Origin: Virgisporangium aurantiacum
GTDB taxonomy: Bacteria > Actinomycetota > Actinomycetes > Mycobacteriales > Micromonosporaceae
Length of the DNA stretch: 64,000 bases
Direction: 5' to 3'
Assembly (NCBI RefSeq): GCF_016863635.1
Contig: NZ_BOPG01000034.1
Span: forward strand, 280,497-344,496
Each line of letters begins with the position of its first letter. Position 1 is the first letter of the stretch. A program made the position numbers and the translations under genes. The notes beneath the pieces were generated by a model. It saw only the letters and a list, made by a program, of their open reading frames with translations, did not search any database and was not told the origin of the DNA. Shown piece after piece: positions 19,944 through 28,015 of the stretch.

Positions 19944-20609
19944 ATGCCACTCCGCTACCGGTTCCTGCGGCGGTTCCTCCAGCTGCAGGTCGGCCTGGTG
20001 CTGTACGGCGTGAGCATGGCGATGTTCATCCGCGCCGATCTCGGGCTCGACCCGTGGGACGTCTTCCACCAGGGCGTGAGCGAGCGCACCGGGCTCCGGT
20101 TCGGCTGGGTGGTGATCATCACCGGCGCCGCTGTGCTGCTGTTGTGGATCCCGTTGCGCCAGCGTCCGGGCATCGGGACGGTCAGCAACGCGATCGTCGT
20201 GGGGCTGGCCGTCGAGGCCGCGCTGGCCGTGATCCCTCCGGTCGATCCGCTGTGGGCACGGGTCCTCGTTCTCGTGGCCGCGGTCGCCTTGAACGGCATC
20301 GCCACGGCGTCATATATCGGCGCCGCGCTCGGGCCGGGACCGCGCGATGGCCTCATGACGGGACTTGCCAGGCGTTTCCCGCGGCTGTCGATCCGGCTCG
20401 TGCGCACCGGGCTGGAGATCACCGTGCTCGCGGTCGGCTGGTTGCTGGGCGGCTCGGTCGGCCTCGGCACGGTCGTGTACGCGCTGGCGATCGGGCCGCT
20501 CACGCAGGCGTTCCTGCCGCTCTTCACGGTGCGATACCGTCAGCCGGGTGCTGCGCCCGACGTATCCGATCCGCACTCCCCGGCTGGCCCTGCGCCCGTT
20601 CACCCGTGA
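19944..20609 (+). CDS. YczE/YitT-like integral membrane protein
   Basis: A 221-residue membrane protein with five or six helices. The N-terminal part MAMFIRADLGLDPWDVFHQG carries the charged motif AxLGxxPWDV typical of the YczE/YyaS/YitT family; GPGPRDGLMTG is also conserved. The function is unproven; in YczR systems it is thought to be a transporter. I chose the ATG at 19944 because the earlier TTG and GTG candidates (19914, 19923) lie inside the ATTGG boxes. Its last 62 bases overlap the start of the GNAT gene. Confidence 0.85.
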   Translation: MPLRYRFLRRFLQLQVGLVLYGVSMAMFIRADLGLDPWDVFHQGVSERTGLRFGWVVIITGAAVLLLWIPLRQRPGIGTVSNAIVVGLAVEAALAVIPPVDPLWARVLVLVAAVALNGIATASYIGAALGPGPRDGLMTGLARRFPRLSIRLVRTGLEITVLAVGWLLGGSVGLGTVVYALAIGPLTQAFLPLFTVRYRQPGAAPDVSDPHSPAGPAPVHP

Positions 20610-21126
20610 CGATCTCGACGCCGTCCACACCTACGTCAGCGATCCCGACGTCGTGCGCTTCCTCTACTGGGAGGTGACCACCGACCGCGCCGCCGCCCGC
20701 AAGATGCTCGACGCGAAGATCGGCAACTGGACGCTCACCGACGCCGGCCAGAGCCTGGTGCTCGCGGTCGACCTGCTCGACGACGGGCCGCTGGTGGGCG
20801 AGGTCGTGTTGAAGTGGCTCAGCCGCGAGCACCGGCAGGGCGAGATCGGGTTCGTGGTCACGCCGGCGCACCAGGGTCACGGGTACGCCACCGAGGCGGC
20901 GACGGCCATGCTGGCGCTCGCCTTCGACGACCTCAAGCTGCACCGGGTGATCGGCCGCTGCGACCCGCGCAACACCGCGTCGGCCACGGTGCTGGAGCGG
21001 CTCGGCATGCGGCGGGAGGCGCACTTCGTCCAGAACGAGATCTTCAAGGGCGAATGGGGCGACGAGTACGTCTACGCTCTGCTGGCCGACGAGTTCCGTG
21101 GCCGTGCCCCTTCGGGCAGGGCCTAG
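20548..21126 (+). CDS. GNAT N-acetyltransferase (RimJ/RimL type)
   Basis: A 192-residue acetyltransferase using acetyl-CoA. It begins LRPTYPIRTPRLALRPF, typical of RimJ/RimL-like GNATs. It has the pyrophosphate loop in HQGHGYATEAA (Q-x-x-G-x-G/A) and the C-terminal NTASATVLERLGMRREA. The GTG start is 7 bases after TACCGT and overlaps the yczE-like gene by 62 bases, so a promoter inside yczE and a leaderless message are likely. The acceptor could be a ribosomal protein N-terminus, an antibiotic or another amine. Confidence 0.85.
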   Translation: MLRPTYPIRTPRLALRPFTRDDLDAVHTYVSDPDVVRFLYWEVTTDRAAARKMLDAKIGNWTLTDAGQSLVLAVDLLDDGPLVGEVVLKWLSREHRQGEIGFVVTPAHQGHGYATEAATAMLALAFDDLKLHRVIGRCDPRNTASATVLERLGMRREAHFVQNEIFKGEWGDEYVYALLADEFRGRAPSGRA

Positions 21127-21136
21127 GCTGCCACCC

Positions 21137-21787
21137 GTGGCGACTCTGCTCTCGGTCAATCTGGCCCACCCCCGTGACGACCGCGGCCGCACCGTCCGCC
21201 TGACCGGCATCGACAAGCGGCCGGTCACCGGCCCGGCCCGCCTCGACGTCCCCGGCGACGGAGGCAGCGGCGTCGGCGGCGACCTGATCGGTGACGGATC
21301 GGTGCACGGGGGCGGCGACCAGGCCGTCTACGCCTACGCCCGCGAAGACCTGGACGCCTGGTCGGCCGAGTTGGGCCGGCCGCTCGCCAACGGACAGTTC
21401 GGCGAGAACCTCACGACGCTCGGCCTCGACGTCACCGGCGCGCTGATCGGCGAGCACTGGCGGATCGGCGGGGTGCTGCTGGAGGTCACCGCGCCGCGCA
21501 TCCCGTGCACGACGTTCGCCCGCTGGATGGACGAGCCACGCTGGATCAAGCGGTTCACCGAGCGCGCGGTGTCCGGCGCGTACCTGCGGGTGCTCGAACC
21601 CGGCCCGGTCGAAGCCGGTTCGGCGATCGAGGTGGTGCACCGGCCCGGCCACGGCGTCACGACCGGCCTGACGTTCCGGGCGCTCACCACCGAGCCCGAC
21701 CTGATCCACCGGCTCGTCGGCGTCGACGCGCTCGCCGCCGACATCCGGGAGAAGGTCGCGCGCCGCACGGCGGGAGTTCTTTCGTGA
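21137..21787 (+). CDS. MOSC domain protein (YiiM-like)
   Basis: A 216-residue MOSC-domain protein, a family that handles molybdenum cofactor sulfur chemistry or reduces N-hydroxylated compounds. YiiM-like features are DGSVHGGGDQAVYAYAREDLD, GQFGENLTTLGLDV and the conserved Cys in APRIPCTTFARWM. The GTG start (MATLLSVNLAHP) lies 7 bases after TAGGCT, whose TAG is also the stop codon of the preceding GNAT gene. Its own stop overlaps the GTG of the 27-codon leader that precedes the Hsp70-like gene. Confidence 0.88.
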   Translation: MATLLSVNLAHPRDDRGRTVRLTGIDKRPVTGPARLDVPGDGGSGVGGDLIGDGSVHGGGDQAVYAYAREDLDAWSAELGRPLANGQFGENLTTLGLDVTGALIGEHWRIGGVLLEVTAPRIPCTTFARWMDEPRWIKRFTERAVSGAYLRVLEPGPVEAGSAIEVVHRPGHGVTTGLTFRALTTEPDLIHRLVGVDALAADIREKVARRTAGVLS

Positions 21788-21867
21788 CCGAGCACTTGTG
21801 CGAGGGCACCATTAAGCAGAGCCGCCCCGGTCAGGGCGGGTCACCACGGAGTGGGGACCCGTCATGA
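21784..21867 (+). other. 84-base leader, copy A (27-residue reading frame)
   Basis: A GTG-to-TGA frame of 28 codons. Its GTG overlaps the MOSC stop (GTGA) and its TGA overlaps the ATG of the Hsp70-like gene. It is 76/84 identical to copy B at 27932-28015. Possible RNA hairpins are GCAC-TT-GTGC, CCGCCC-loop-GGGCGG and CCAC-GGA-GTGG; the last overlaps the purine-rich ribosome site GGAGTGGGG. It may be a translated coupling peptide, a structured regulatory RNA, or both. I do not recognise it as a known riboswitch class. Confidence 0.6.
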
Positions 21868-23747
21868 CGCGGTTAGCGATTGACCTTGGCACCTCGCACA
21901 CCGTCGCGGTCGTCGAACGGCCGGGCCAGCAACCGCGTCCCCTTCTCTTCGACGGTTCCCCGGTGCTGCCCTCCGGTGTCTTCGCCGCCGCCGGCGGAGG
22001 CATCCACGTGGGCCGCGACGCCGAACGCCTGGCCCAGCTGGAACCGCACCGGTACGACCCGCACCCGAAGCGGCGCATCGACGAGGGGACGGTGCTGCTC
22101 GGCGACTCCGAGTACCCGGTCGCCACGCTGCTCGCCGCGCTGCTGCACCGGGTCGTTTCCGAAGCGGGGCATGCATCGAGCGTCGTATTGACCTGCCCCG
22201 CCGACTGGGGCCGCCTGCGCCGGTCGGTGCTGATCGACGCCGCCCGCCAGGCCGGCATCGCCGACCCGGTGCTCGTCGACGAGCCGGTGGCCGCCGCCGC
22301 CTACTGCACCCGCGTCCTCGGCGGGCACGTGCCCGACGGGCAGTCGCTGCTGGTCTTCGACTTCGGCGGCGGCACGCTCGACCTGGCGCTGGTGCGCCTC
22401 GATCCGGGCGGCAGCCGCGTCACCGGGGTCAGCGGCCTGGAGAACCTCGGCGGCCTCGACGTCGACGAGGCGCTGGTCGGCCACCTCGGCCAGCTCGTGG
22501 CGGCGCGCGACCCGGCGACGTGGCAGCGGTTGTCCCGGCCGTCGAATCCGGCCGAACTCCGGGACCGGCGGACGTTCCGGGCCGAGGTGCGCGTCGCCAA
22601 GGAGATGCTGTCGCGCACGACGGTCGCGCCGGTGACCGTGCCCGGCTGGTCGGAGACGCTGCACCTGACGCGCGAGGAACTCGACCGGCTCGCCGGTCCC
22701 CTCGTCGACCGCGCCGTCGACGAGACCCGCCGCCTTCTCGACGGCGTCGGCCAGCCGATCACTGGGATCCTGCTCGTCGGCGGGTCGAGCCGGATCCCGC
22801 TGGTGGCGACCCGGCTGCACGGCCGGTTCGGCGTCGCGCCGATGGTGCCCGAGCAGCCGGAGCTTCCGGTCGCGCTGGGTGCGCTGGCCTCGGTGGAGAA
22901 CGCCGCGCCGACCTCGGGAGCGGCACCGACCTCCGGCGGGCCCCGGCAGACGCGTACCCCGGGACCGGTGATCCCGGGACCGGTGTCCGGACTACCGGGA
23001 ACGCCGGTCTCCGGAATGCCGACCGGCCAGGTCTCCGCCGTGCCGACGGGTCCGGTCTCCGGTGCCGCCTTCTTCGAGGGCGAGAACACCGACACCGGCA
23101 TCCCGGTCCCCCATGACCCCGGTGCGGCCTGGACCGGCCGCCCGCAGGCCAACCACCCCTGGGCCGCCCCGCCCCCGCCCCGACGCGCCCGACGCGGCGC
23201 CCCGCGCGGCGCGATGATCCTCGCGATCGCCGCGAGCCTCGCCGTCATCGTGCTCGCCGCCGGCACGATCTGGTTCGTCCGCGACGCGGTCGGTGACACC
23301 AAGGAGCCCGGCACCGGCGCACAGGGACCGAACGCCACCACCACCGGCGCCAGCGCGTCCCCCACGGCGAACCGCGGGCCGGCGCCCACCGGCTTCGCCT
23401 GGTGCGAAGCACCGGAGAAGGCGCTCTTCTGCCCCACCACGCCGGTCTGCGAGTCCGAGGACGACGACGAGATCGACTGCGCCAAGGCCCACACCACGGA
23501 ACTGTTCGCCGGCGGCATCCTCCCCTCCGAAGGCTTCGCCGGCTCCGACCAGCTCGACAAGTCACCCGAGGTCAAGGCCGGCTGCAGCGCCGCGACCCTC
23601 GACGCGCGAACCGCCGACAAGAACAAGACGAAGGACTGGAACCGCTACGCCCAGTGGCAGTGGCGCAACGGCGTCAACCTGTTCCTGTGCTTCACCGGCC
23701 CGGAGAACGGAACGACCACCGGCTCGGTGATCAAGCAGGCCACCTGA
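21864..23747 (+). CDS. Membrane-anchored Hsp70-like protein
   Basis: A 627-residue protein. Residues 1-340 form an Hsp70/actin-fold ATPase with phosphate loop LAIDLGTSHT, the second phosphate motif VFDFGGGTLDLAL and adenosine motif ILLVGGSSRIP. In place of the peptide-binding domain there is a Pro/Gly/Thr-rich linker with repeats (GLPGTPVSG, GMPTGQVSA), one transmembrane helix at about 449-475, and a small outer domain with four Cys (FAWCEAPEKALFCPTTPVC and a later pair) that could form disulfides. It therefore looks like a signalling or envelope-sensing Hsp70, not a folding chaperone. It is translationally coupled to leader copy A and convergent with a TIR protein gene. Confidence 0.88.
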   Translation: MTRLAIDLGTSHTVAVVERPGQQPRPLLFDGSPVLPSGVFAAAGGGIHVGRDAERLAQLEPHRYDPHPKRRIDEGTVLLGDSEYPVATLLAALLHRVVSEAGHASSVVLTCPADWGRLRRSVLIDAARQAGIADPVLVDEPVAAAAYCTRVLGGHVPDGQSLLVFDFGGGTLDLALVRLDPGGSRVTGVSGLENLGGLDVDEALVGHLGQLVAARDPATWQRLSRPSNPAELRDRRTFRAEVRVAKEMLSRTTVAPVTVPGWSETLHLTREELDRLAGPLVDRAVDETRRLLDGVGQPITGILLVGGSSRIPLVATRLHGRFGVAPMVPEQPELPVALGALASVENAAPTSGAAPTSGGPRQTRTPGPVIPGPVSGLPGTPVSGMPTGQVSAVPTGPVSGAAFFEGENTDTGIPVPHDPGAAWTGRPQANHPWAAPPPPRRARRGAPRGAMILAIAASLAVIVLAAGTIWFVRDAVGDTKEPGTGAQGPNATTTGASASPTANRGPAPTGFAWCEAPEKALFCPTTPVCESEDDDEIDCAKAHTTELFAGGILPSEGFAGSDQLDKSPEVKAGCSAATLDARTADKNKTKDWNRYAQWQWRNGVNLFLCFTGPENGTTTGSVIKQAT

Positions 23748-23752
23748 CGGCG

Positions 23753-24640
23753 CTACGTCCGGCCGTCCCAGATCTTGACCAGCACCTCGGGCTCGATTCC
23801 CCCGGCGACGAGCACGCCGGCGTACCGTCGCGCGTGGTCGTCGTCGTCCTGGGCCGGTTCCCAGTAGATGCCGAGATTTCCGCCGCCGGCGATGTAGCAG
23901 ATCCGCACCTTCGTCACCTGGCCGGCCGGTATCGGCCCGATTTCCCAACCCCAACTGTCGAAGGCACGCCACGTGTCCTTGCCCGCACGAATCGGGTTGA
24001 ACAGATCCGACCTCTTTCCGTGGTTACGGAAGCTGATGAAGTAGGCGGCCCATTGATCGCCTGCGCATCGCACGATCGCGTTCGCGTCGTTTCCGACCGG
24101 CTGGTCCACCCCGATCTCGCCGAGATAGACCAGAGGCTCGGGACGAGCGCAGTCGCCGACGTCCGCCCGGACGTTCGTGGCGAACTGGGCGAGCTCGGGG
24201 TCCCTGGTGAACTCGTCGGCCGTCAGCCTCCGCACCAACCACCATCCGCCGGCGCCGACCAGCAGCAGCGCGACAAGGGCCGCGGCGAGCCGGTACCGCC
24301 GCTTGCGTCGACGCGCCGCCGACCGTCGCACCCGCTCGGCGGACAGCTCCTTGACCAGGCTGGAAACGTCCTCGCGCCACCGGGATTCCTCGATCCGGCG
24401 GTGTTGACGGCCGGCGAGGGCTCGCAGCGGTTCCGGCAACGCCTCGGCACTGGGCATCGGAGTGTCGTTCAGCAGTACCGGGATCACCCGGGTCTTACGG
24501 TTTCCCAGCGCCAACCGGACCTCGTGGTGAACCCAGTCCGAGTCGCTGTCGATCAGGCGGCGCCCGGACCCGTCTCCCATCGCGAGCCAGGACTTCCCGA
24601 TGAGAACGATCACGACCTCCGCCCTCGCCAGAGCGGACAC
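23753..24640 (-). CDS. N-terminally shortened TIR-domain membrane protein
   Basis: A 295-residue product. Residues 1-80 match the C-terminal half of a bacterial TIR domain: EVVIVLIGKSWL, DSDWVHHEVRLAL with the Glu at the catalytic NADase position, and VIPVLLNDTPMPSAEALP. The usual N-terminal strand and helix (the F-x-S-Y-R-R-x-D part) are missing. Upstream, homology continues in frame for about 12 residues, then reaches a TAG near 24703, inside the helicase gene's end. One transmembrane helix follows at about 113-136, then a 150-residue outer domain of unknown type. It is either a decayed gene or a protein that kept its membrane and outer parts. It ends 5 bases from the Hsp70-like gene's stop. 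Confidence 0.65.
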   Translation of the reverse strand: MSALARAEVVIVLIGKSWLAMGDGSGRRLIDSDSDWVHHEVRLALGNRKTRVIPVLLNDTPMPSAEALPEPLRALAGRQHRRIEESRWREDVSSLVKELSAERVRRSAARRRKRRYRLAAALVALLLVGAGGWWLVRRLTADEFTRDPELAQFATNVRADVGDCARPEPLVYLGEIGVDQPVGNDANAIVRCAGDQWAAYFISFRNHGKRSDLFNPIRAGKDTWRAFDSWGWEIGPIPAGQVTKVRICYIAGGGNLGIYWEPAQDDDDHARRYAGVLVAGGIEPEVLVKIWDGRT

Positions 24641-24709
24641 GATCCGGTCTCCGAACGGCGCACCCGCGTATCTACGTTGTGTAGTCGGGGATTTGTCTGC
24701 CGACTACCG

Positions 24710-27232
24710 CTATGCCGGACCGACCCCGGTGATCCGCACCGCGGCCGCGCCGATCTCGTCGGACTCGGCCAGGTCGATCTCGGCGTGGATGGCCCAGTCG
24801 TGATCGCCGTTCGGGTCGTCGAAGATCTGGCGCACCGTCCACTTCTCGCGGCCGGCGTCGATCATCAGCAGGGCCGGCCCGCGCGCGTCGGGGCCGATGC
24901 CGATCTCGCCGTACTCCTCGAAGTACGGCTTGAGCGCCGCCTCCCAGTCGACGGTGCCGTCGAGTTCGGAGAGGTCGTACCAGCGGTGCAGCGCCGCCAG
25001 TTCCACCCGCCGGAACAGGGCGTTGCGGACGAGGACGCGGAACGCGCGGGCGTTGCGCGTCACCGCCGGCGGCCGGTCCTCGATCGCGTGCACCGCCTCG
25101 CCGGCCTCGCGTTCGGCGGCCGTCGGGTCGCGCAGCTTCTCCCACTCGTCGATGAGGCTGGAGTCGACCTGGCGCACCAGTTCACCGAGCCACTCGATGA
25201 GGTCGGTGAGTTCCTCGGTGCGCGCGTCCTCGGGAACGGTCTGCTTCACCGCCTTGTAGGCGTCGGCGAGGTAGCGCAGCACGAGTCCCTCGGAGCGGGT
25301 CAGCCCGTAGAAGCTGATGTACTCGGTGAACGTCATCGCGCGCTCGAACATGTCGCGGGCCACCGACTTCGGCGCGAGTTCGTGGTCGGCGACCCACGGG
25401 TGCCCGCGCCGGTACAGCTCGTACGCCGCGTCCAGCAACTCCGCCAACGGCTTTGGATAGGTGACGCCCTCGATGAGTTCGACCCGCTGGTCGTACTCGA
25501 TGCCCTCGGCCTTCATCGCCGCGACGGCCTCGCCGCGCGCCTTCGACTGCTGTGCCATCAGCACCTGCCGCGGATTGTCCAAAATGGACTCGACGACCGA
25601 CAGCACGTCCAGGGCGTAGATGGGCGACTCGCGGTCGAGGAGCTCGAACGCGGCCAGCGCCAACGGCGACAGCGGCTGGTTCAGCGCGAAGTCGAGTTGC
25701 AGGTCGACGGTGAGCCGCACGATGCGACCCTCCTCGTCGGGCGTCTCGAGTCGCTCGACCACGCCACCGGCCAGCAAGGCCCGGTAGATGGCAATCGCCC
25801 GCCGGATGTGCCTGCGTTGCGTCGGACGGTCGTCGTGGTTCTCCGTCAACAGATGGCGCATCGCGTCGAACGCGTTGCCCGGCCGGCTGATGACGTTCAG
25901 CAGCATCGCGTGGCTCACCTGGAAGTGCGAGGTGAGCGGCTCCGGTTCCGCCTCGATCAGGCGCTCGAACGTGGGGCGGCCGTACCCGATCGTCCCCTCG
26001 GGTGGTTTCTTGCGGACGACCTTGCGCCGCTTCTTCGGGTCGTCGCCGGCCTTCGCCAGCGCCCGCTCGTTGTCGATGACGTGCTCGGGCGCCTGCACCA
26101 CCACGGTTCCCATGGTGTCGAAGCCGGCCCGGCCCGCCCGCCCGGCGATCTGGTGGAACTCGCGCGCCTTCAACAGCCGCGTCTTCACGCCGTCGTATTT
26201 GGACAGTCCGGTGAAAAGCACTGTCCTGATAGGAACGTTGATGCCGACGCCCAGCGTGTCGGTCCCGCAGATCACCTTCAACAACCCCGCCTGCGCAAGG
26301 GTTTCCACGAGCCGGCGGTACTTCGGCAGCAGCCCCGCGTGGTGCACGCCGATGCCGTGCCGCACCAACCTCGACAGGGTCTTGCTCCCGAACCCCGCGG
26401 TGAACCGGAAGTTACCGATGAGGTCCGCGATCGCGTCCTTCTCCGCCCGCGTGCACACGTTGATGCTCATCAACGCCTGCGCGCGTTCCAGCGCGGCCTG
26501 CTGGGTGAAGTGCACGACGTACACCGGCGACTGCTTCGTGGTGAGCAGTTCCTCGAGCGTCTCGTGCAACGGCGTCAGCACGTACTCGTAGTGCAGCGGC
26601 ACCGGCCGGTCGACCGACCGGATGATGGTGGTCTGCCGACCGGTGCGGTGGGTCAGGTCCTCCTTGAACCGGTCCATGTCGCCGAGCGTCGCCGACATCA
26701 GCACGAACTGCGCCTGCGGCAGTTCGATGAGCGGCACCTGCCACGCCCAGCCGCGGTCGGGCTCGGCGTAGAAGTGGAACTCGTCCATCGTCACCATGCC
26801 GACGTCGGCCCGCTCGCCGAACCGCAGCGCGATGTTCGCGAGGATCTCGGCCGTGCAGCACACGATCGGCGCGTCGGCGTTGACGCTCGCGTCACCCGTC
26901 AGCATGCCGACGTTGGTTGCGCCGAACGTCGCGCACAGCTCGAAGAACTTCTCGCTCACCAACGCCTTGATGGGTGCGGTGTAGTACGTCCGGCGGCCTT
27001 TCGACAGCGCGGCGAAGTGCGCGGCCGCCGCCACGAGACTCTTGCCCGACCCGGTCGGCGTGCTGAGAATGACGTTCGAGCCGTACGCGATCTCCAGGAG
27101 CGCCTCCTCCTGGTGCGGGTACAGCGTGAGACCGCGGTCGCCCGCCCAGGTCGCGAACGCCTCGTAGATGGCGTCGGGCAGTTCGTCGTCCGGCAGGTCG
27201 TCGGGCGGCACCAGCTCGATGAGGCCGGTCAT
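24710..27232 (-). CDS. DEAD/DEAH-box helicase with DUF3516-type C-terminus
   Basis: An 840-residue Ski2-like superfamily 2 helicase. Motif I is STPTGSGKS, motif II is DEFH (in MVTMDEFHFY), motif III is MSATLGD, and motif VI is QIAGRAGRAGFD. The C-terminal half is long and rich in charged helices, as in actinobacterial helicases carrying DUF3516. It probably unwinds structured RNA or RNA-DNA duplexes; the target is unknown. The ATG overlaps the trmB stop (ATGA), so the two genes are co-translated, which supports an RNA-metabolism role. Confidence 0.9.
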   Translation of the reverse strand: MTGLIELVPPDDLPDDELPDAIYEAFATWAGDRGLTLYPHQEEALLEIAYGSNVILSTPTGSGKSLVAAAAHFAALSKGRRTYYTAPIKALVSEKFFELCATFGATNVGMLTGDASVNADAPIVCCTAEILANIALRFGERADVGMVTMDEFHFYAEPDRGWAWQVPLIELPQAQFVLMSATLGDMDRFKEDLTHRTGRQTTIIRSVDRPVPLHYEYVLTPLHETLEELLTTKQSPVYVVHFTQQAALERAQALMSINVCTRAEKDAIADLIGNFRFTAGFGSKTLSRLVRHGIGVHHAGLLPKYRRLVETLAQAGLLKVICGTDTLGVGINVPIRTVLFTGLSKYDGVKTRLLKAREFHQIAGRAGRAGFDTMGTVVVQAPEHVIDNERALAKAGDDPKKRRKVVRKKPPEGTIGYGRPTFERLIEAEPEPLTSHFQVSHAMLLNVISRPGNAFDAMRHLLTENHDDRPTQRRHIRRAIAIYRALLAGGVVERLETPDEEGRIVRLTVDLQLDFALNQPLSPLALAAFELLDRESPIYALDVLSVVESILDNPRQVLMAQQSKARGEAVAAMKAEGIEYDQRVELIEGVTYPKPLAELLDAAYELYRRGHPWVADHELAPKSVARDMFERAMTFTEYISFYGLTRSEGLVLRYLADAYKAVKQTVPEDARTEELTDLIEWLGELVRQVDSSLIDEWEKLRDPTAAEREAGEAVHAIEDRPPAVTRNARAFRVLVRNALFRRVELAALHRWYDLSELDGTVDWEAALKPYFEEYGEIGIGPDARGPALLMIDAGREKWTVRQIFDDPNGDHDWAIHAEIDLAESDEIGAAAVRITGVGPA

Positions 27233-27873
27233 CGTCGGATGTAGCGCAGGTCGGCGATCGCGCGGCCGGCGTCGCGGCCGCGCTTCTCGAACTTCGTCAT
27301 GGGACGCACGTGAGCGTCGGCCGCCGCCTTGATCAGCAACGGATCCCGATCGAGCGTCGCCGCCATCGCCTCGGCGTACTCCGGCCAGTCGGTGGCGCAC
27401 CACAGCAGCCCGCCCGGTGCGAGCCGGCTCGCCAGCAGGGCCACGTGCGTGGGCTGCACGAGGCGGCGCTTGTGGTGCCGTGCCTTCGGCCACGGGTCCG
27501 GGAAGAAGGCGTGCACGGCGGCCAGCGTGCCGGGCGGTACGCGTCCCATGATTTCCAACGCGTCCTCGAAGGCGATGCGCACGTTGGTGAGCCCGCGTTC
27601 CTCGACGGTGGCGAGCAGGTTGGCCACGCCGGGGGTGTGTATCTCGACGGCGAGGTAGCCGCGGCCGGGATCGGCCTGCGCCATCGCGGCGGTCGCCTCA
27701 CCCATGCCCGAGCCGATCTCCACCACCAGCGGCACGTCGACGCCGAACAACGATTCCGCGGTGACCGGCCCGTCGGCACTGATGCCGTGCGTGGGCAGGA
27801 GGCGGTCGAGGGCGTCGTGGTGCCGGCCGCTGAGCCGCCCGCGCCGCGGGTGGTACGTCCGGATCGACTTCAC
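27229..27873 (-). CDS. trmB: tRNA (guanine-N7)-methyltransferase
   Basis: Forms m7G at tRNA position 46 using SAM. The 214-residue product has the SAM motif VVEIGSGMGEAT, the second-strand acid in AVEIHTPG, the TrmB signature FFPDPWPKARHHKRR, and the C-terminal TKFEKRGRDAG. The GTG start (MKSIRTYHPRRGRLS) is 7 bases after TAGGTT on the minus strand, consistent with a leaderless message. The stop overlaps the helicase ATG. It is divergent from leader copy B. Confidence 0.95.
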   Translation of the reverse strand: MKSIRTYHPRRGRLSGRHHDALDRLLPTHGISADGPVTAESLFGVDVPLVVEIGSGMGEATAAMAQADPGRGYLAVEIHTPGVANLLATVEERGLTNVRIAFEDALEIMGRVPPGTLAAVHAFFPDPWPKARHHKRRLVQPTHVALLASRLAPGGLLWCATDWPEYAEAMAATLDRDPLLIKAAADAHVRPMTKFEKRGRDAGRAIADLRYIRR

Positions 27874-27931
27874 CCTGTGAAACCTAACATTCGCACTTGC
27901 GTTCGGTCCCGTCCCACGGCATCCTCCGGCC

Positions 27932-28015
27932 GTGCCCGAGCACTTGTGCGAGGGCACCGTTCAGCAGAGCCCGCCCGGTCAGGGCGGGTCACCACGGAGT
28001 GGGGAGCCGGCGTGA
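27932..28015 (+). other. 84-base leader, copy B (27-residue reading frame)
   Basis: Same length and layout as copy A at 21784-21867. A GTG-to-TGA frame of 28 codons has a stop that overlaps the GTG of the CPBP protease gene (GTGA). The frame's GTG lies 6 bases after CATCCT, a -10-like hexamer, so the peptide could be translated from a leaderless message. The central hairpin CCCGCCC-GGTCA-GGGCGGG has seven pairs. The 8 differences from copy A fall in six codons and all change the amino acid. Confidence 0.6.

Noticed and set aside
21784..21867. A known riboswitch class (cobalamin, SAM, ZTP, guanidine, fluoride)
   Set aside because: None of the conserved cores of these classes that I could recall is present, and the element is too short for cobalamin or SAM types.
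23402..27244. A 1280-codon open frame on the plus strand
   Set aside because: It runs antisense to the helicase gene, is rich in Arg, His and Pro, and has no recognisable domain. High GC content keeps antisense frames open.
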